A stretch of DNA of 64,000 bases, from NCBI GenBank assembly GCA_963724195.1, contig CAVRTQ010000032.1, positions 1 to 64,000 of the forward strand, written 5' to 3'. Made by a program: the position numbers and the translations under genes. The notes beneath the pieces were generated by a model, which was given only the letters and a program-made list of their open reading frames with translations, had not been told where the DNA came from and did not search any database. Origin of the DNA: Solirubrobacter sp963724195. GTDB taxonomy: Bacteria; Actinomycetota; Thermoleophilia; Solirubrobacterales; Solirubrobacteraceae. Below are positions 44,713 through 57,845 of this stretch, piece by piece (within the stretch, counting starts at the first letter, position 1; each line of letters begins with the position of its first letter).

Positions 44713-44958
44713 ATGCGCATGCGGCAGAGCATCGCCGAGATCGAGGATCAGTTCTTCGAGGAGATCGAAGACGATCGCGAGCGGCGCGAGAAGCTACGCA
44801 AGCGCGCCGAGCGGCGCGCTGCGGAGCGGCAGGCCAAGCGCACGCACCGGCACGGGTCGATGCGCTTCTGGCTGCTCGTGCTCGTCCTGATCGCGACGGC
44901 CGCCGTGGTCACGTACGCGATGTTCGCGACGCTGTACTACGTGCTCAGCCCCTCGTAG
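44713..44958 (+). CDS. Small charged protein with C-terminal membrane helix
   Basis: An 81-residue product: MRMRQSIAEIEDQFFEEIED, then a very basic coiled-coil-like stretch (RRAERRAAERQAKRTHRHG) and one helix (FWLLVLVLIATAAVVTYAMF). The layout suggests a tail-anchored membrane protein with a charged cytoplasmic head. I do not know a named family. It diverges from the malic enzyme gene. Confidence 0.65.
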   Translation: MRMRQSIAEIEDQFFEEIEDDRERREKLRKRAERRAAERQAKRTHRHGSMRFWLLVLVLIATAAVVTYAMFATLYYVLSPS

Positions 44959-45033
44959 GGGGCCAAGACGCCGCAGTTGAGGTCGCTGATTGATCGGGTG
45001 TGGGGCGGAGGGGCCATATCCGCCGCTAACTGT

Positions 45034-45267
45034 CTACTTGTTCGCGCTCAACCGCTTGAGGGCGTCGTCCACTTCCGCGCGCGCTGATGCGCCCGCGGCG
45101 ACGTTCTCCTGCTGAATCTCCAGGTAGACCTCCTTGCGGAACACCGGAATGTCCCGAGGAGCCTGGATGCCGATCCGGACCTTCTCGCCCATGATCGACA
45201 GCACGGAGACCTCGATGTCGTCGCCGATCATTATCGACTGGTTGGACTTACGTGTCAGTACCAGCAT
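45034..45267 (-). CDS. csrA: Carbon storage regulator CsrA
   Basis: A 77-residue RNA-binding regulator: MLVLTRKSNQSIMIGDDIEV, SVLSIMGEKVRIGIQAPRDIPVFRKEVYLEIQQEN. These are the full CsrA core, including the RNA-contact residues at both ends (L4-R6, and the RKEVY region). It binds GGA motifs in mRNA leaders and blocks or stabilises translation. No fliW or flagellar gene is in the window. CsrA is uncommon in actinobacteria apart from motile deep lineages. Confidence 0.96.
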   Translation of the reverse strand: MLVLTRKSNQSIMIGDDIEVSVLSIMGEKVRIGIQAPRDIPVFRKEVYLEIQQENVAAGASARAEVDDALKRLSANK

Positions 45268-45436
45268 GCCGCCGCCTCCCTGGCGATTTCCGACTCGTTC
45301 CTCCGGGCAGACCCGCTTCTGCCCGCGAGGTGAGCACTGGTGAGGCTAGTTGTGGTTGGAGTATCCGGTATGGGGCTTGCACCCGATGAGCCCCTAGATG
45401 ATCGCTGGACCCTATGCGCTAGTCTCCGGGCCTCTT

Positions 45437-46030
45437 ATGAGCCGCCGGTCCCTGCGTCCTCAGCTTAACCAGATCCGCGGGTGGGTGCGACAGGGTCGTA
45501 CCGATGCGTGGATCGCACACCAGCTGGAAGTGACCGTCCAGCAGATCCAAGCCTTCAAGCGCGAGCAGGGCCTCGAGCCCGACGCCGAAGACAACGGCGC
45601 CGCCGTCGAGGAGGTGGATCTGCGCGCGGAGGACGATGCGCAGATCGCCGCAGAACTCGAGGCGGAAGCTACGCGTCGCGCTGAAGAAGAGGCCCGCGCC
45701 GCCGAAGAGGCAGCGCGCAAGGCCGCAGAAGAAGAAGAGAAAGCCGCCGCCGCTGCAGCAACCGCTGCCACGGAGGACGACGAGAAGCCCAAGCGCGCCG
45801 CACGGCGCCGGGGTGGCCGGTCACGCCGCCGCTCCGGGCCCGCGGGTCCGCTCGAGGGCACGTTCGACCATGGTGAGGAGGGGTACGGCCTGTGGCTGGA
45901 CCCCGCGATCCAGGACGATCCCATCTACGCCGAGCACTGGGCGGGACACCGTCCCGTGGAGATCACGATCGAGGAAGACCAGATCGTGATCCGCCGAGCC
46001 GGCGGGAGTGAAGACTCCGACGACGACTGA
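45437..46030 (+). CDS. Hypothetical protein with N-terminal helix-turn-helix and alanine/glutamate-rich coil
   Basis: A 197-residue protein. The N-terminus (MSRRSLRPQLNQIRGWVRQG, RTDAWIAHQLEVTVQQIQAFKREQGL) has the spacing of a helix-turn-helix. The middle is a long Ala/Glu/Arg-rich coiled coil, followed by a basic block (KRAARRRGGRSRRRS). The C-terminal domain GEEGYGLWLDPAIQDDPIYAEHW and EITIEEDQIVIRRAG looks conserved. I do not know a family name. It overlaps the GNAT gene by 23 bp. Confidence 0.76.
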   Translation: MSRRSLRPQLNQIRGWVRQGRTDAWIAHQLEVTVQQIQAFKREQGLEPDAEDNGAAVEEVDLRAEDDAQIAAELEAEATRRAEEEARAAEEAARKAAEEEEKAAAAAATAATEDDEKPKRAARRRGGRSRRRSGPAGPLEGTFDHGEEGYGLWLDPAIQDDPIYAEHWAGHRPVEITIEEDQIVIRRAGGSEDSDDD

Positions 46031-46736
46031 CGCGATCGCCTTCCGGCGTTCGCAGGATGCGTTGCAATGTGACAGCGTCGAGCCGTGGCAACACGGCTCG
46101 GTGCTGCGCACACCCTCTGTCCCGGACTACTGGGACGTGAACGTGGTGCGGGTCGAGGCCGCGGGCGTCTCCGCTCCGGCCATGCTCGCCGCGGCCGATC
46201 GGTACCTGGCGGACTGCGCGCACCGCAAGCTCGACATCGAGGACGAGGCCACGGGCGCAGCCGCGCGGCCGTTCTTCGACGCCGCGGGCTGGGCGACCGA
46301 GCGCCACACGATGATGGGCCGGATCGGACCGCCTCCGGCGGTGCGCCACGACGTCCGCGAAGTGCCCCTGAGCAGCACGCGCGCTCTACGTACCGAGTGG
46401 TACGGCGAGCACGCCGACGCGGCCTTCATGGCCGCCCAGGAGCCCGTGCTCGCCCGCCGCGGCATGCGCGCGTTCATGGCCGGCGAGGCCGGCTACGTGA
46501 TGCTGGCCGCCGGCCCCGGCGCGGTGGAGATCGACGCCCTGTACGTGACCGAGCGGGCCCGTGGGACCGGCCTCGGCGCTTCGCTCGTCGCCGCCGCCCT
46601 CGTCGCGGGCGGCCAGGACGTGGCGTGGATCGTCGCCGACGACGAAGGCCTCGCGCGACCGCTCTACGAGCGCCTCGGCTTCGTCACCGCGTGGCGCTTC
46701 TACGACTTCGTGCGACGCTCTGACACGTGCCCGTGA
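46008..46736 (+). CDS. GNAT-family N-acetyltransferase
   Basis: A 242-residue protein with an N-terminal domain (VPDYWDVNVVRVEAAGVSAP, RPFFDAAGWATERHTMMG) and a C-terminal GNAT core. The core has AGYVMLAAGPGAVEIDALYV, the acetyl-CoA motif TERARGTGLGASLVAAAL, VAWIVADDEGLARPLYERLGF and VTAWRFYDFV. The substrate is unknown. The GTG start lies within the end of the preceding gene, which suggests coupling. Confidence 0.87.
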   Translation: MKTPTTTDAIAFRRSQDALQCDSVEPWQHGSVLRTPSVPDYWDVNVVRVEAAGVSAPAMLAAADRYLADCAHRKLDIEDEATGAAARPFFDAAGWATERHTMMGRIGPPPAVRHDVREVPLSSTRALRTEWYGEHADAAFMAAQEPVLARRGMRAFMAGEAGYVMLAAGPGAVEIDALYVTERARGTGLGASLVAAALVAGGQDVAWIVADDEGLARPLYERLGFVTAWRFYDFVRRSDTCP

Positions 46737-46754
46737 GGGCGGCCCGAGCGCATC

Positions 46755-47186
46755 CTAGCTGATGCGACGGCCGCCGGCGAAGTCGCGCGCGCTGCGGCTG
46801 TAGCGGCCGAAGGCGGCGTCGGCGACGATGCGGGCGTCCCAGGCGAACGGCTCTTCCGGGGCTTCCTCGACCGCGAGGTCGGTGCACCAGCCCGTGCCCT
46901 CGTCGTAGAACTCGACGAGCTCGTCGAGCGTGAAGGAGCCACCGACGCGGCGCCGGATCTCGTTCTGGATCACGCGCGTCACGCGTTCCAGCGTCGGCAC
47001 CTGCTCGGGGTAGGCCTCATCGAGGCGCTGAACCCCCTGTGCCCACTGCTCCCGGGCGGTCTCGTACGACGACAGCCGGAAATTGTATTTCGCCCTCCCG
47101 TCGTCTTCGTTGCGGGGCCCCGGCTGTGTCTGGCCCCCGGCGCGAATCCGACGTCCGTGCGACGCTACCTCAGTCGAGCCCTTCAA
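46755..47186 (-). CDS. Conserved-looking hypothetical protein
   Basis: A 143-residue protein. A non-conserved head is followed by FRLSSYETAREQWAQGVQRL, ERVTRVIQNEIRRRVGGSFTLDELVEFYDEGT, WCTDLAVEEAPEEPFAWDARIV and ADAAFGRYSRSARDFAGGRR. The helical pattern is regular. It sits directly after ftsB with a 17-bp overlap, a place often held by an actinobacterial gene of unknown role next to eno-ftsB. Confidence 0.76.
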   Translation of the reverse strand: MKGSTEVASHGRRIRAGGQTQPGPRNEDDGRAKYNFRLSSYETAREQWAQGVQRLDEAYPEQVPTLERVTRVIQNEIRRRVGGSFTLDELVEFYDEGTGWCTDLAVEEAPEEPFAWDARIVADAAFGRYSRSARDFAGGRRIS

Positions 47187-47460
47187 CGATGTAGGCCCGC
47201 TCGCCGGCCTTGACCATGCCGAGGCGGCGTGCCTCGCGCTCGATCGCGCCAGGAGCGCTGAGCTCGGCCTTGCGCGCGCGCAGGCGCTCGTTCTCCTGCT
47301 TGATCTCGGCCACGGCCTGGCGCTGGCGCGCAGCCTCTTTATAGGTGGACATCCACGTCAGGGCAGGCCCGATGTAGAGGTACAGCACAAGGGCGAAGAC
47401 ACCGATGAGCGCCCAGCGCCCAAGTCGGTCCCAGCGAATCCCGATGGAGCGGCGGTCCAT
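47170..47460 (-). CDS. ftsB: FtsB/DivIC-like septum formation initiator
   Basis: A 96-residue bitopic membrane protein: a short head (MDRRSIGIRWDRLG), one helix (WALIGVFALVLYLYIGPALTW), then a coiled coil YKEAARQRQAVAEIKQENERLRARK and the conserved EREARRLGMVKAGERAYIVEG. It fits FtsB/DivIC, part of the divisome on the outer membrane face. Its place just after eno is a conserved arrangement in actinobacteria. Confidence 0.88.
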   Translation of the reverse strand: MDRRSIGIRWDRLGRWALIGVFALVLYLYIGPALTWMSTYKEAARQRQAVAEIKQENERLRARKAELSAPGAIEREARRLGMVKAGERAYIVEGLD

Positions 47461-47525
47461 ACCTGCCGCGTTCGTTCGACGCGGCAGGCTCCCTTCCTCT
47501 GCAATGGACCGCCCGCAGGGCTGAA

Positions 47526-48796
<1,271 letters not shown>

Positions 48797-48800
<4 letters not shown>

Positions 48801-49561
48801 TTCCTCAGGAGGGTACGGGCTCGCACGTAGTAGCCGAGTTGCGCCTCCGTATCGAGCGCCTCCCACTCGTGCCCGTCGCGCTTGGCGATCTCCTCCGCCC
48901 CCTCCACGCGCTCCTGGAAGCGATCGGCCGCGGCGCGCAGCGCCAGCTCCGGGTCCACCTTCAGCTTGCGCGCGACGTTGATCGCCGCGAACAGCACGTC
49001 CCCGACCTCGTGGAACGTCTCTTCGCGCGTCTTGGCCGCCTCCAGCTCCTCCAGCTCGCCGGTCACGCCGTCGTAGGGCACGTGGTCGAAGTCGAAGCCC
49101 GTGGACGCGGCTCGGCGCTGCGTCTTGAGCGCGTACAGCGGCCCCGGCAGGTTCTCCGGCACGTCGCCGAAGATGCCCGGCTCACGCCCCGCCTCGCCCT
49201 TCTTGATCTGGTCCCAGTTCTGCAGCACCTGACCGGCGTTGTCGGCCTGGACCTCGCCGAAGATGTGTGGGTGCCGGTGCACGAGCTTGGCGTGCACGTG
49301 CTCGGCCACCTGCGCCAGCGACCCCGTGCCGCGCTCCTCGAGCAGCAGCGACAGGAAGTGCACCTGGAAGAGCACGTCACCGAGCTCGTCCACCATCTTG
49401 CCGTCGTCCCCGCTCTGCGCGGCGGCGGCGAGCTCGTACGCCTCTCCCACCGTGTGCGGGACGATCGACCGCTCGTCCTGCTCGCGATCCCACGGGCACT
49501 CGCGCCGCAGCTTCCGGGTCAGCTCATCCAGACGCGCGACGGCGTCGCCAGCGGATTCCAT
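48797..49561 (-). CDS. mazG: Nucleoside triphosphate pyrophosphohydrolase MazG
   Basis: A 254-residue all-helical NTP pyrophosphohydrolase with two MazG halves. The first has ARLDELTRKLRRECPWDREQ, HTVGEAYELAAAAQ and VDELGDVLFQVHFLSLL; the second has EELEAAKTREETFHEVGDVLFAAINVARKL and DPELALRAAADRFQERV. It removes non-canonical nucleotides and may tune alarmone levels. Start ATG 49561 was preferred over the GTG at 49567. It is coupled to eno by an ATGA overlap. Confidence 0.95.
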
Positions 49562-49580
49562 CCGCACAGCGTATTAACGA

Positions 49581-49608
49581 CGAAGCGCCGCCCGTGGGCG
49601 GCGCTTCG
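49581..49608 (-). terminator. Hairpin between foldase and mazG genes
   Basis: CGAAGCGCCGCCC and its exact complement form a 13-bp stem with a 2-nt loop, 24 bp past the stop of the foldase gene. Confidence 0.7.
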
Positions 49609-49632
49609 ACCAGAGTCAGATGATGCCGAGAC

Positions 49633-50829
49633 CTACGAGCCGTCCGGCGTGGCTTCGGCCGGCGGCGCCTCGGCCGGCGGCGCGCCCTGGGCCGGCGGCG
49701 CGCCCTGGGCCGGCGGCGCACCCTGGGCCGGGGTCGGGGTGGCCTTCGGGCCGTTCTTGCAGTCCGAGGTCTTGTAGCCCTCGGAGCACTCCGTCTTTTC
49801 CTTCCAGCGGGCGGTGAAGTCCTTGACGAACTTGTCGAGCGCCGTCTGCTGGTTCTGGGACTGGAGCGTCTGCTTGATGGTCTCCTTCGCCTCCGCCTGC
49901 GTCTGCTGCGAGGCCTCGGTGATGTCGCTCACCGAGAAGACGTAGTAGCCGTACTGGGTCTTGATCGGACCGACGAGCTCGCCCTTGTCGGCGGAGAAGA
50001 CGGCGTCGTCGAGCTCCTTGTCGAGCGTGCCCTTGGCCTGGGCCGGCAGCTTGCCGCCGGACGCCTTGGACGTGTCGTCGATCGAGTACTCCTTGGCGAC
50101 CTCGCTCCAGGAGTCGCCGCTCTCGAGCGCGGCCTTGGCCTTGTCGGCCTCAGCCTTGCCCTTGGTCAGCACGACGCGCAGGTCACGCTTCTCGGGCTGG
50201 GCGAAACGGGCCTTGTTCTTGTTGTAGAAGTCGGCGATCGCCTTGTCGGAGACCGTGTCCTTGCCCTTGACGACCTTGTCGCGGATCTTGTTCGACAGGA
50301 GGTCGAGCTTGACGCGCTGCAGGATGTCGGCCTCGGTCTGGCCGGAAGTCTGGATGAACTTCTTGTAGTCCTCGTCCTTCGGGAAGGACTGCTTCTTCTG
50401 CTCGGCGAAGGACTTCTTGACCTCCGCGTCCGTGACCTTGACGCCCATCGTCTCGGCCTCGCCCTGGATCCACTTGAAGGAGATCAGGAGCTGAAGCACC
50501 TGGTTGCGCAGCTGCTCGTACTCCTGCGTGCACTGCGTCTTGAGCTGCGCGTCGGTGACCTTCGGCTGGCCCTTGGCCGGCGCCGGAGTCGCCTTTCGCT
50601 TGGCCGCGATGCACTTGGCATAGCCGGCTTCAGGGTCCGGAACAGCCGCGTTGGGCTGGCCGGTGGACTTCGCCGCAACGTTCATCCAGTGCGCGAATTC
50701 CGTCTTGTCGACGGCCTCACCGTCAACAGTGGCGACGGCGTTGCCGGGAACTCCGCCACAAGCGGCGAAGGTCGCCCCCACGCCGGCTACGGCGGTGAGG
50801 CTAAGTGCGATGCGAGCAGCCTTGATCAT
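49633..50829 (-). CDS. PpiC/SurA-type foldase lipoprotein, copy 1
   Basis: A 398-residue lipoprotein: IALSLTAVAGVGATFAACGG is the signal and lipobox. A SurA-N-like helical part (ATVDGEAVDKTEFAHWMN, LLISFKWIQGEAETMGVKVTDAEV) precedes the parvulin domain (PEKRDLRVVLTKGKAEADKA, SDKGELVGPIKTQYGYYVF with altered order). The tail has three APPAQG-type repeats. It probably helps fold exported proteins on the outer membrane face, as PrsA does. A close paralogue lies at 56590-57573, shorter by a Lys-rich insert (residues about 60-100). Confidence 0.93.
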   Translation of the reverse strand: MIKAARIALSLTAVAGVGATFAACGGVPGNAVATVDGEAVDKTEFAHWMNVAAKSTGQPNAAVPDPEAGYAKCIAAKRKATPAPAKGQPKVTDAQLKTQCTQEYEQLRNQVLQLLISFKWIQGEAETMGVKVTDAEVKKSFAEQKKQSFPKDEDYKKFIQTSGQTEADILQRVKLDLLSNKIRDKVVKGKDTVSDKAIADFYNKNKARFAQPEKRDLRVVLTKGKAEADKAKAALESGDSWSEVAKEYSIDDTSKASGGKLPAQAKGTLDKELDDAVFSADKGELVGPIKTQYGYYVFSVSDITEASQQTQAEAKETIKQTLQSQNQQTALDKFVKDFTARWKEKTECSEGYKTSDCKNGPKATPTPAQGAPPAQGAPPAQGAPPAEAPPAEATPDGS

Positions 50830-50969
50830 TTAGTGCCTGAGAAGGGGATCGATGGACGTACGGTTGTTGCCGAGGCAGAACCGCCCGGCGCAAGCGAGGA
50901 AATTGACCTTCTCCCGGCAGCGCATGGTAGCGGTGGGTTCTGGGGACCCCACTTCTTTTGACCGGACCT

Positions 50970-54293
<3,324 letters not shown>

Positions 54294-54320
54294 CCCGTAG
54301 AGACTAGAAGAGCTACAGTT

Positions 54321-54917
54321 ATGGTCGTGCTGACCAAAACTGTCTTCGAGCTCTTCGGGGAGCCCGTCTCCTGGGCCGAGCTGTTCGGCTTCATCACGGG
54401 CATCGCGTGCGTGGCGCTCGCGGTCGCCCAGCGGATCGAGACCTTCCCCGTCGGCATCGCCAACAACGTGTTCTTCGTGATCTTGTTCACCGACGCCCGC
54501 CTGTTCGCCGACGCCGCGCTCCAGCTCGTGTTCATCGCGCTCGGCGTGATGGGCTGGGTGACGTGGGCGAAGATAAAGGTGCCTGGCACCTTTAAGGTTC
54601 GGCGCGCCGGCCCGCGGCTGCTGATCGGGACCGCGCTGGGAGTGGGCGTCGCGACGCTCATCCTGATCCCGATCCTGCGCGCGGCGCACGGCGCGGCGCC
54701 CGGATGGGACGCGGCCACGACCTCGATGTCGCTCGGCGCGCAGCTGCTGCTGAACCTCAAGCGGCTGGAGACGTGGTACGTGTGGATCGCGGTGGACGTG
54801 ATCTACGTGCCGCTGTACTTCAGCCGTGACCTGAACCTGACCGCGCTCGTCTACATCGTGTTCCTCGCCCTCTGCGTCCAGGGATGGAGGCAATGGCGAA
54901 CCGCCGTCACGGCCTAG
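54321..54917 (+). CDS. pnuC: Nicotinamide riboside transporter PnuC
   Basis: A 198-residue membrane transporter. It shows FELFGEPVSWAELFGFITGI, VAQRIETFPVGIANNVFFVI, LFADAALQLVFIALGVMGW, a loop, LLIGTALGVGVATLILIPIL, LGAQLLLNLKRLETWYVWIAVD and YVPLYFSRDLNLTALVYIVF. WxxW and NxxR-type blocks match PnuC. It supplies nicotinamide riboside to NadR, encoded next with a 25-bp overlap. A 21-bp palindrome at 54574-54594 encodes part of the KIKVPGTFKVRR loop, apparently an in-frame insertion. Confidence 0.93.
   Translation: MVVLTKTVFELFGEPVSWAELFGFITGIACVALAVAQRIETFPVGIANNVFFVILFTDARLFADAALQLVFIALGVMGWVTWAKIKVPGTFKVRRAGPRLLIGTALGVGVATLILIPILRAAHGAAPGWDAATTSMSLGAQLLLNLKRLETWYVWIAVDVIYVPLYFSRDLNLTALVYIVFLALCVQGWRQWRTAVTA
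54574..54594. repeat. 21-bp palindrome inside pnuC
   Basis: TAAAGGTGCC, a central T, and GGCACCTTTA form a perfect palindrome in a cytoplasmic loop of PnuC, encoding KVPGTF. It is A/T-richer than its surroundings. A related palindrome (TAAAG...CTTTA) lies at 17689-17712 outside genes. Confidence 0.7.
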
Positions 54918-55877
54918 TCCTCGGCAAGTTCCTGCCGCCGCACGCCGGCCATCACGAGCTCGTCGACTACGCGCTGACGCAGTGCGAGCGGGTCACCGTG
55001 CTCGTGCTGGGGTCGAGGACCGAGCGCATCCCGCTGCCCCTGCGCCGCGAGTGGATGCGGGCACGGCACCCGGCCGCCCGCGTGGTGGCCGGCTGGGACG
55101 AGATCCCCGTCGACTTCGACGATCCCCACGTCCACGACCGGCACATCGAGCTGATGGAGCGGCTGCTCAACGACCCGATCGACGCGGTGTTCACGGGCGA
55201 GGGCTACGGCGACCTGCTGGCCGAGCGCTGGGGCGTGGAGCACGTCTGCCATCCCCGCTCGGGGTTGATCTCCGGCACGCAGGTCCGCGCCGATCCCGCC
55301 GCGTTCTGGGACCAGCTCACGCCGCCCGTCCGCGCGTACCTGTGCCGGCGCGTGGTGATCACCGGCGCGGAGTCGACCGGGACGACGACCCTGGCGCGCG
55401 CGCTCGCCGAGCGGTTGCAGACGAGTTGGGTGCCGGAGGTCGGGCGCGCCGTGACCGAGGCGCGCGGGATCGGCGATGTATCGCGGCCGCCGCCAAGCGA
55501 CATCGCTTGGACGGACGCCGACTTCGCGATGATCGCCCGCCGCCAGCAGCGCGACGAGGACCGCGCCGCGCTGACGTCCGGCCCGGTCCTCGTGTGCGAC
55601 ACCGACGCGCTCGCCACCTGCATCTGGCAGGAGCGCTACCGGGGACGGTCCACGGCGGACGTCGAGGCCATCGCGGCGTCGCGGACCTACGCCCTCACGG
55701 TGCTCACCGCCGACGACATCCCGTTCGTGCAGGACGGGTACCGCGACGGCGAGCACCTCCGGGGCTGGATGACGCAGCGCTTCCGCGAGCGACATCCGCG
55801 GCGAGTGGATCGAGGTCCGCGGCAGCGTCGAGGAGCGGGTCGATCAGGTCCTGGCGAGGATGTTCAGCCGCACGTAG
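54893..55877 (+). CDS. nadR: NadR-like NMN adenylyltransferase/ribosylnicotinamide kinase (frameshifted at the end)
   Basis: A bifunctional protein of about 327 residues. The N-terminal nucleotidyltransferase reads GLVLGKFLPPHAGHHELVDY (HxGH motif) and PRSGLISGTQVRADPAAFW (the ISGT motif). The C-terminal kinase has ITGAESTGTTTLARALAERL (P-loop), SWVPEVGRAVTEARG, and VLVCDTDALATCIWQERYRG. One extra base near 55790 breaks the last 30 residues; the true end is EVRGSVEERVDQVLARMF. With PnuC it forms a unit for nicotinamide riboside uptake and conversion to NAD. An earlier ATG at 54884 is possible. Confidence 0.92.
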
Positions 55878-56578
55878 TTCGCGCGCACCGGCTCGTCGAG
55901 CTGCGCCAGCACGTCCTCGACGAACGCGCCGCGGTCCTCGGGCGGCAGCCGCTCGAGGTGGGTGCCGAGGATCACGGTCTCGAAGTACTCGCGCGGGTTC
56001 GGCGGGTCGACCGGCCAGGGCTGCAGCCAGGTCCAGATGTCGACGAAGCCCGCCGCGGTCAGCCGCGCCGTCGTCTGCTCCGGCGTGGCGAAGTTCCACG
56101 GGCCGGCCCAGTCGCGGAAGGCCGGGTGGCCGACGGCGTCGATCGCCGCCTGCACGTTGGCGATGTTCCCGGCGCCGCCGCACTGGGCGACGAGCTTGCC
56201 GCCCGGCCGCAGCGCGGCGTGCAGGCGCGCGAACAGCCCCTCGTGGTCCTTGATCCAGTGGAAGGTCGCGGTCGACAGGATCGCGTCGAACGGCTGGGTG
56301 ACTTCGAGCTCGACCAGGTCGACGGCGAACGCCTCGACCCGGTCACCGAGCCGCTCGCGTGTCTGGTCGACCATCGCCTGGCTGCCGTCGACCGCGATCA
56401 GCGTGCCGTTCGGGACGCGCGCGAGCAGCTCCTCGGTGACGCGGCCGGTGCCGCAGCCCGCGTCGAGCACGCGCTCGTCCCCGCGGAGGTCGAGGCGATC
56501 CATGACGTCCCGCGCCATCGCGAGCTGCGGGTCGGACATCCGGTCGTAGGAGGCGGCATTCCATTCACGCGGCGACAT
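55844..56578 (-). CDS. SAM-dependent methyltransferase, trans-aconitate methyltransferase-like
   Basis: A 244-residue class I methyltransferase: MSPREWNAASYDRMSDPQLA, then motif I VLDAGCGTGRVTEELL, acidic motif LIAVDGSQAMVDQTRERL, FDAILSTATFHWIKDHEGLF and LRPGGKLVAQCGGAGNI. The HWI...LRPGG pattern is common in Tam-like methyltransferases. The substrate is not proven. A longer frame upstream is not conserved. It converges with nadR, overlapping its restored end by 34 bp. Confidence 0.92.
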   Translation of the reverse strand: MSPREWNAASYDRMSDPQLAMARDVMDRLDLRGDERVLDAGCGTGRVTEELLARVPNGTLIAVDGSQAMVDQTRERLGDRVEAFAVDLVELEVTQPFDAILSTATFHWIKDHEGLFARLHAALRPGGKLVAQCGGAGNIANVQAAIDAVGHPAFRDWAGPWNFATPEQTTARLTAAGFVDIWTWLQPWPVDPPNPREYFETVILGTHLERLPPEDRGAFVEDVLAQLDEPVRANYVRLNILART

Positions 56579-56589
56579 ACATCCGTACG

Positions 56590-57573
56590 TTATCGCATAC
56601 AGTACCCCGCGGCGGACGGTGTGGGCGTGGGCGTCGCCTTCGGCCCGTTCGAGCAGTCGGACGTCTTGTAACCCTCGGCGCACTCGGTCTTCTCGCGCCA
56701 GCGCTTGGAGAACTCCGTGGTGAACGCGGTCAGCGCCTTCTGCTGGTTCTCGGTGGCGAGCGTCTGCTTGATCGTCGCTTTGGCCTCGGCGAGCGTCTGC
56801 TGGGACGCGGCGATGACGTTGGAGACCGTGAAGACGTAGTAGCCGTACTGGGTCTTGACCGGGCCGGCGAGCTCGCCCGGCTCAGCGGAGAACACGGCCT
56901 TGTCGAGGTCCGCGTCAAGCGTGCCCTTGGCCTGCGCGGGGAGCTTGCCGCCGGTCGCCTTCGACGTGTCGTCGATCGAGTACCGCTTGGCGACCTTCGT
57001 CCACGAGTCGCCACGCTCGAGCGCGGCGTGCGCCTTGTCGGCCTCGCGCTTGCTCTTGGTCAGCACCACGCGCAGATCCCGCTTCTCCGGCTGCGCGAAC
57101 CGCGTCTTGTTCTTCGCGTAGAAGTCGGCGATGGCCTTGTCGGAGACCTTGTCGTTGCCCTTGACCACCTGCTCCTGGATCTTCTGGCCGAGCAGGTCGA
57201 CCCGCACGCGGGCGACGATGTCGGCCTCGGTCTGCGTCGTGTCCTTGAGGAACTTCTCGTAGTCGGCTTCCTTCGGGAAGGCCTGCTGCTTCTGCTCGGC
57301 GAACGATTTCCTGACGTCCGCGTCGGAGACCTTCACGCCGAGCCGCTCGGCCTCGCCGTCCACCCAGCGGAAGGAGACGAGGACCTGCAGGGCCTGGTTG
57401 CGGGCGTCATCGGGCTTGATGCCGGGCGAGAGCTTGCGCACGACCGTGTTCCAGTGGTCGTAGTCGGTCTTCGGGATCGGTTCGCCGTCGACGGTGGCCA
57501 CGGAGTTTCCGGGCACGCCGCCGCACGCGGCGAGCACGAGGCCGGCCGCGGTCACAGGGAGGAGCTTGTTCAT
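56590..57573 (-). CDS. PpiC/SurA-type foldase lipoprotein, copy 2
   Basis: A 327-residue paralogue of the lipoprotein at 49633-50829. The signal and lipobox are MNKLLPVTAAGLVLAACGG; then follow GNSVATVDGEPIPKTDYDHW, VSFRWVDGEAERLGVKVSDAD, DKAIADFYAKNKTRFAQPEK, and GGKLPAQAKGTLDADLDKAV. It ends CAEGYKTSDCSNGPKATPTP. The Lys-rich insert and the long Ala/Pro/Gln tail of copy 1 are missing. Its ATG overlaps the stop of a small membrane protein gene by 4 nt, which in turn overlaps an ECF sigma gene, so this copy is probably under that sigma factor's control. Confidence 0.93.
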   Translation of the reverse strand: MNKLLPVTAAGLVLAACGGVPGNSVATVDGEPIPKTDYDHWNTVVRKLSPGIKPDDARNQALQVLVSFRWVDGEAERLGVKVSDADVRKSFAEQKQQAFPKEADYEKFLKDTTQTEADIVARVRVDLLGQKIQEQVVKGNDKVSDKAIADFYAKNKTRFAQPEKRDLRVVLTKSKREADKAHAALERGDSWTKVAKRYSIDDTSKATGGKLPAQAKGTLDADLDKAVFSAEPGELAGPVKTQYGYYVFTVSNVIAASQQTLAEAKATIKQTLATENQQKALTAFTTEFSKRWREKTECAEGYKTSDCSNGPKATPTPTPSAAGYCMR

Positions 57574-57845
57574 GGGCTGAGGGAGGAGAAGGGGTCGGAG
57601 GTGCAGGAACCGGCGCCGAGGAGGGACTCCTGCGCCGAGCACGGCGGGGCCGTGATCGCGGAAGGCGTGACGGTGTCGGTGGCCACGAGCGCCGGCACCC
57701 CGGCGAAGGCCGCGACCGCGCCGGCCAGCGCGGTGGCGAGAAGGCAGCGTGGGCGGTGCCGGCGGCGCCTGCGAGGCGCGGCCGTCCGGCGGCGGGCGGC
57801 GGCCAGCAACTCGGCTTCGAGAGCGCGTTCGAAGTCGCTGTTCAT
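57570..57845 (-). CDS. Small basic membrane protein between sigma factor and foldase
   Basis: A 91-residue product: MNSDFERALEAELLAAARRR, a very basic stretch (RRRRRHRPR), one membrane helix (CLLATALAGAVAAFAGVPAL) and an external tail with two cysteines (PPCSAQESLLGAGSCTSDP). It overlaps both neighbours by ATGA. Place and topology would suit an anti-sigma factor, but the head lacks a known sigma-binding domain. Role is unknown. Confidence 0.72.
   Translation of the reverse strand: MNSDFERALEAELLAAARRRTAAPRRRRRHRPRCLLATALAGAVAAFAGVPALVATDTVTPSAITAPPCSAQESLLGAGSCTSDPFSSLSP

Noticed and set aside
54294..54893. N-terminal extension of the mfd frame by 200 codons
   Set aside because: This part is antisense to pnuC and has no similarity to Mfd. 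The TTG at 54293 fits the normal protein length.
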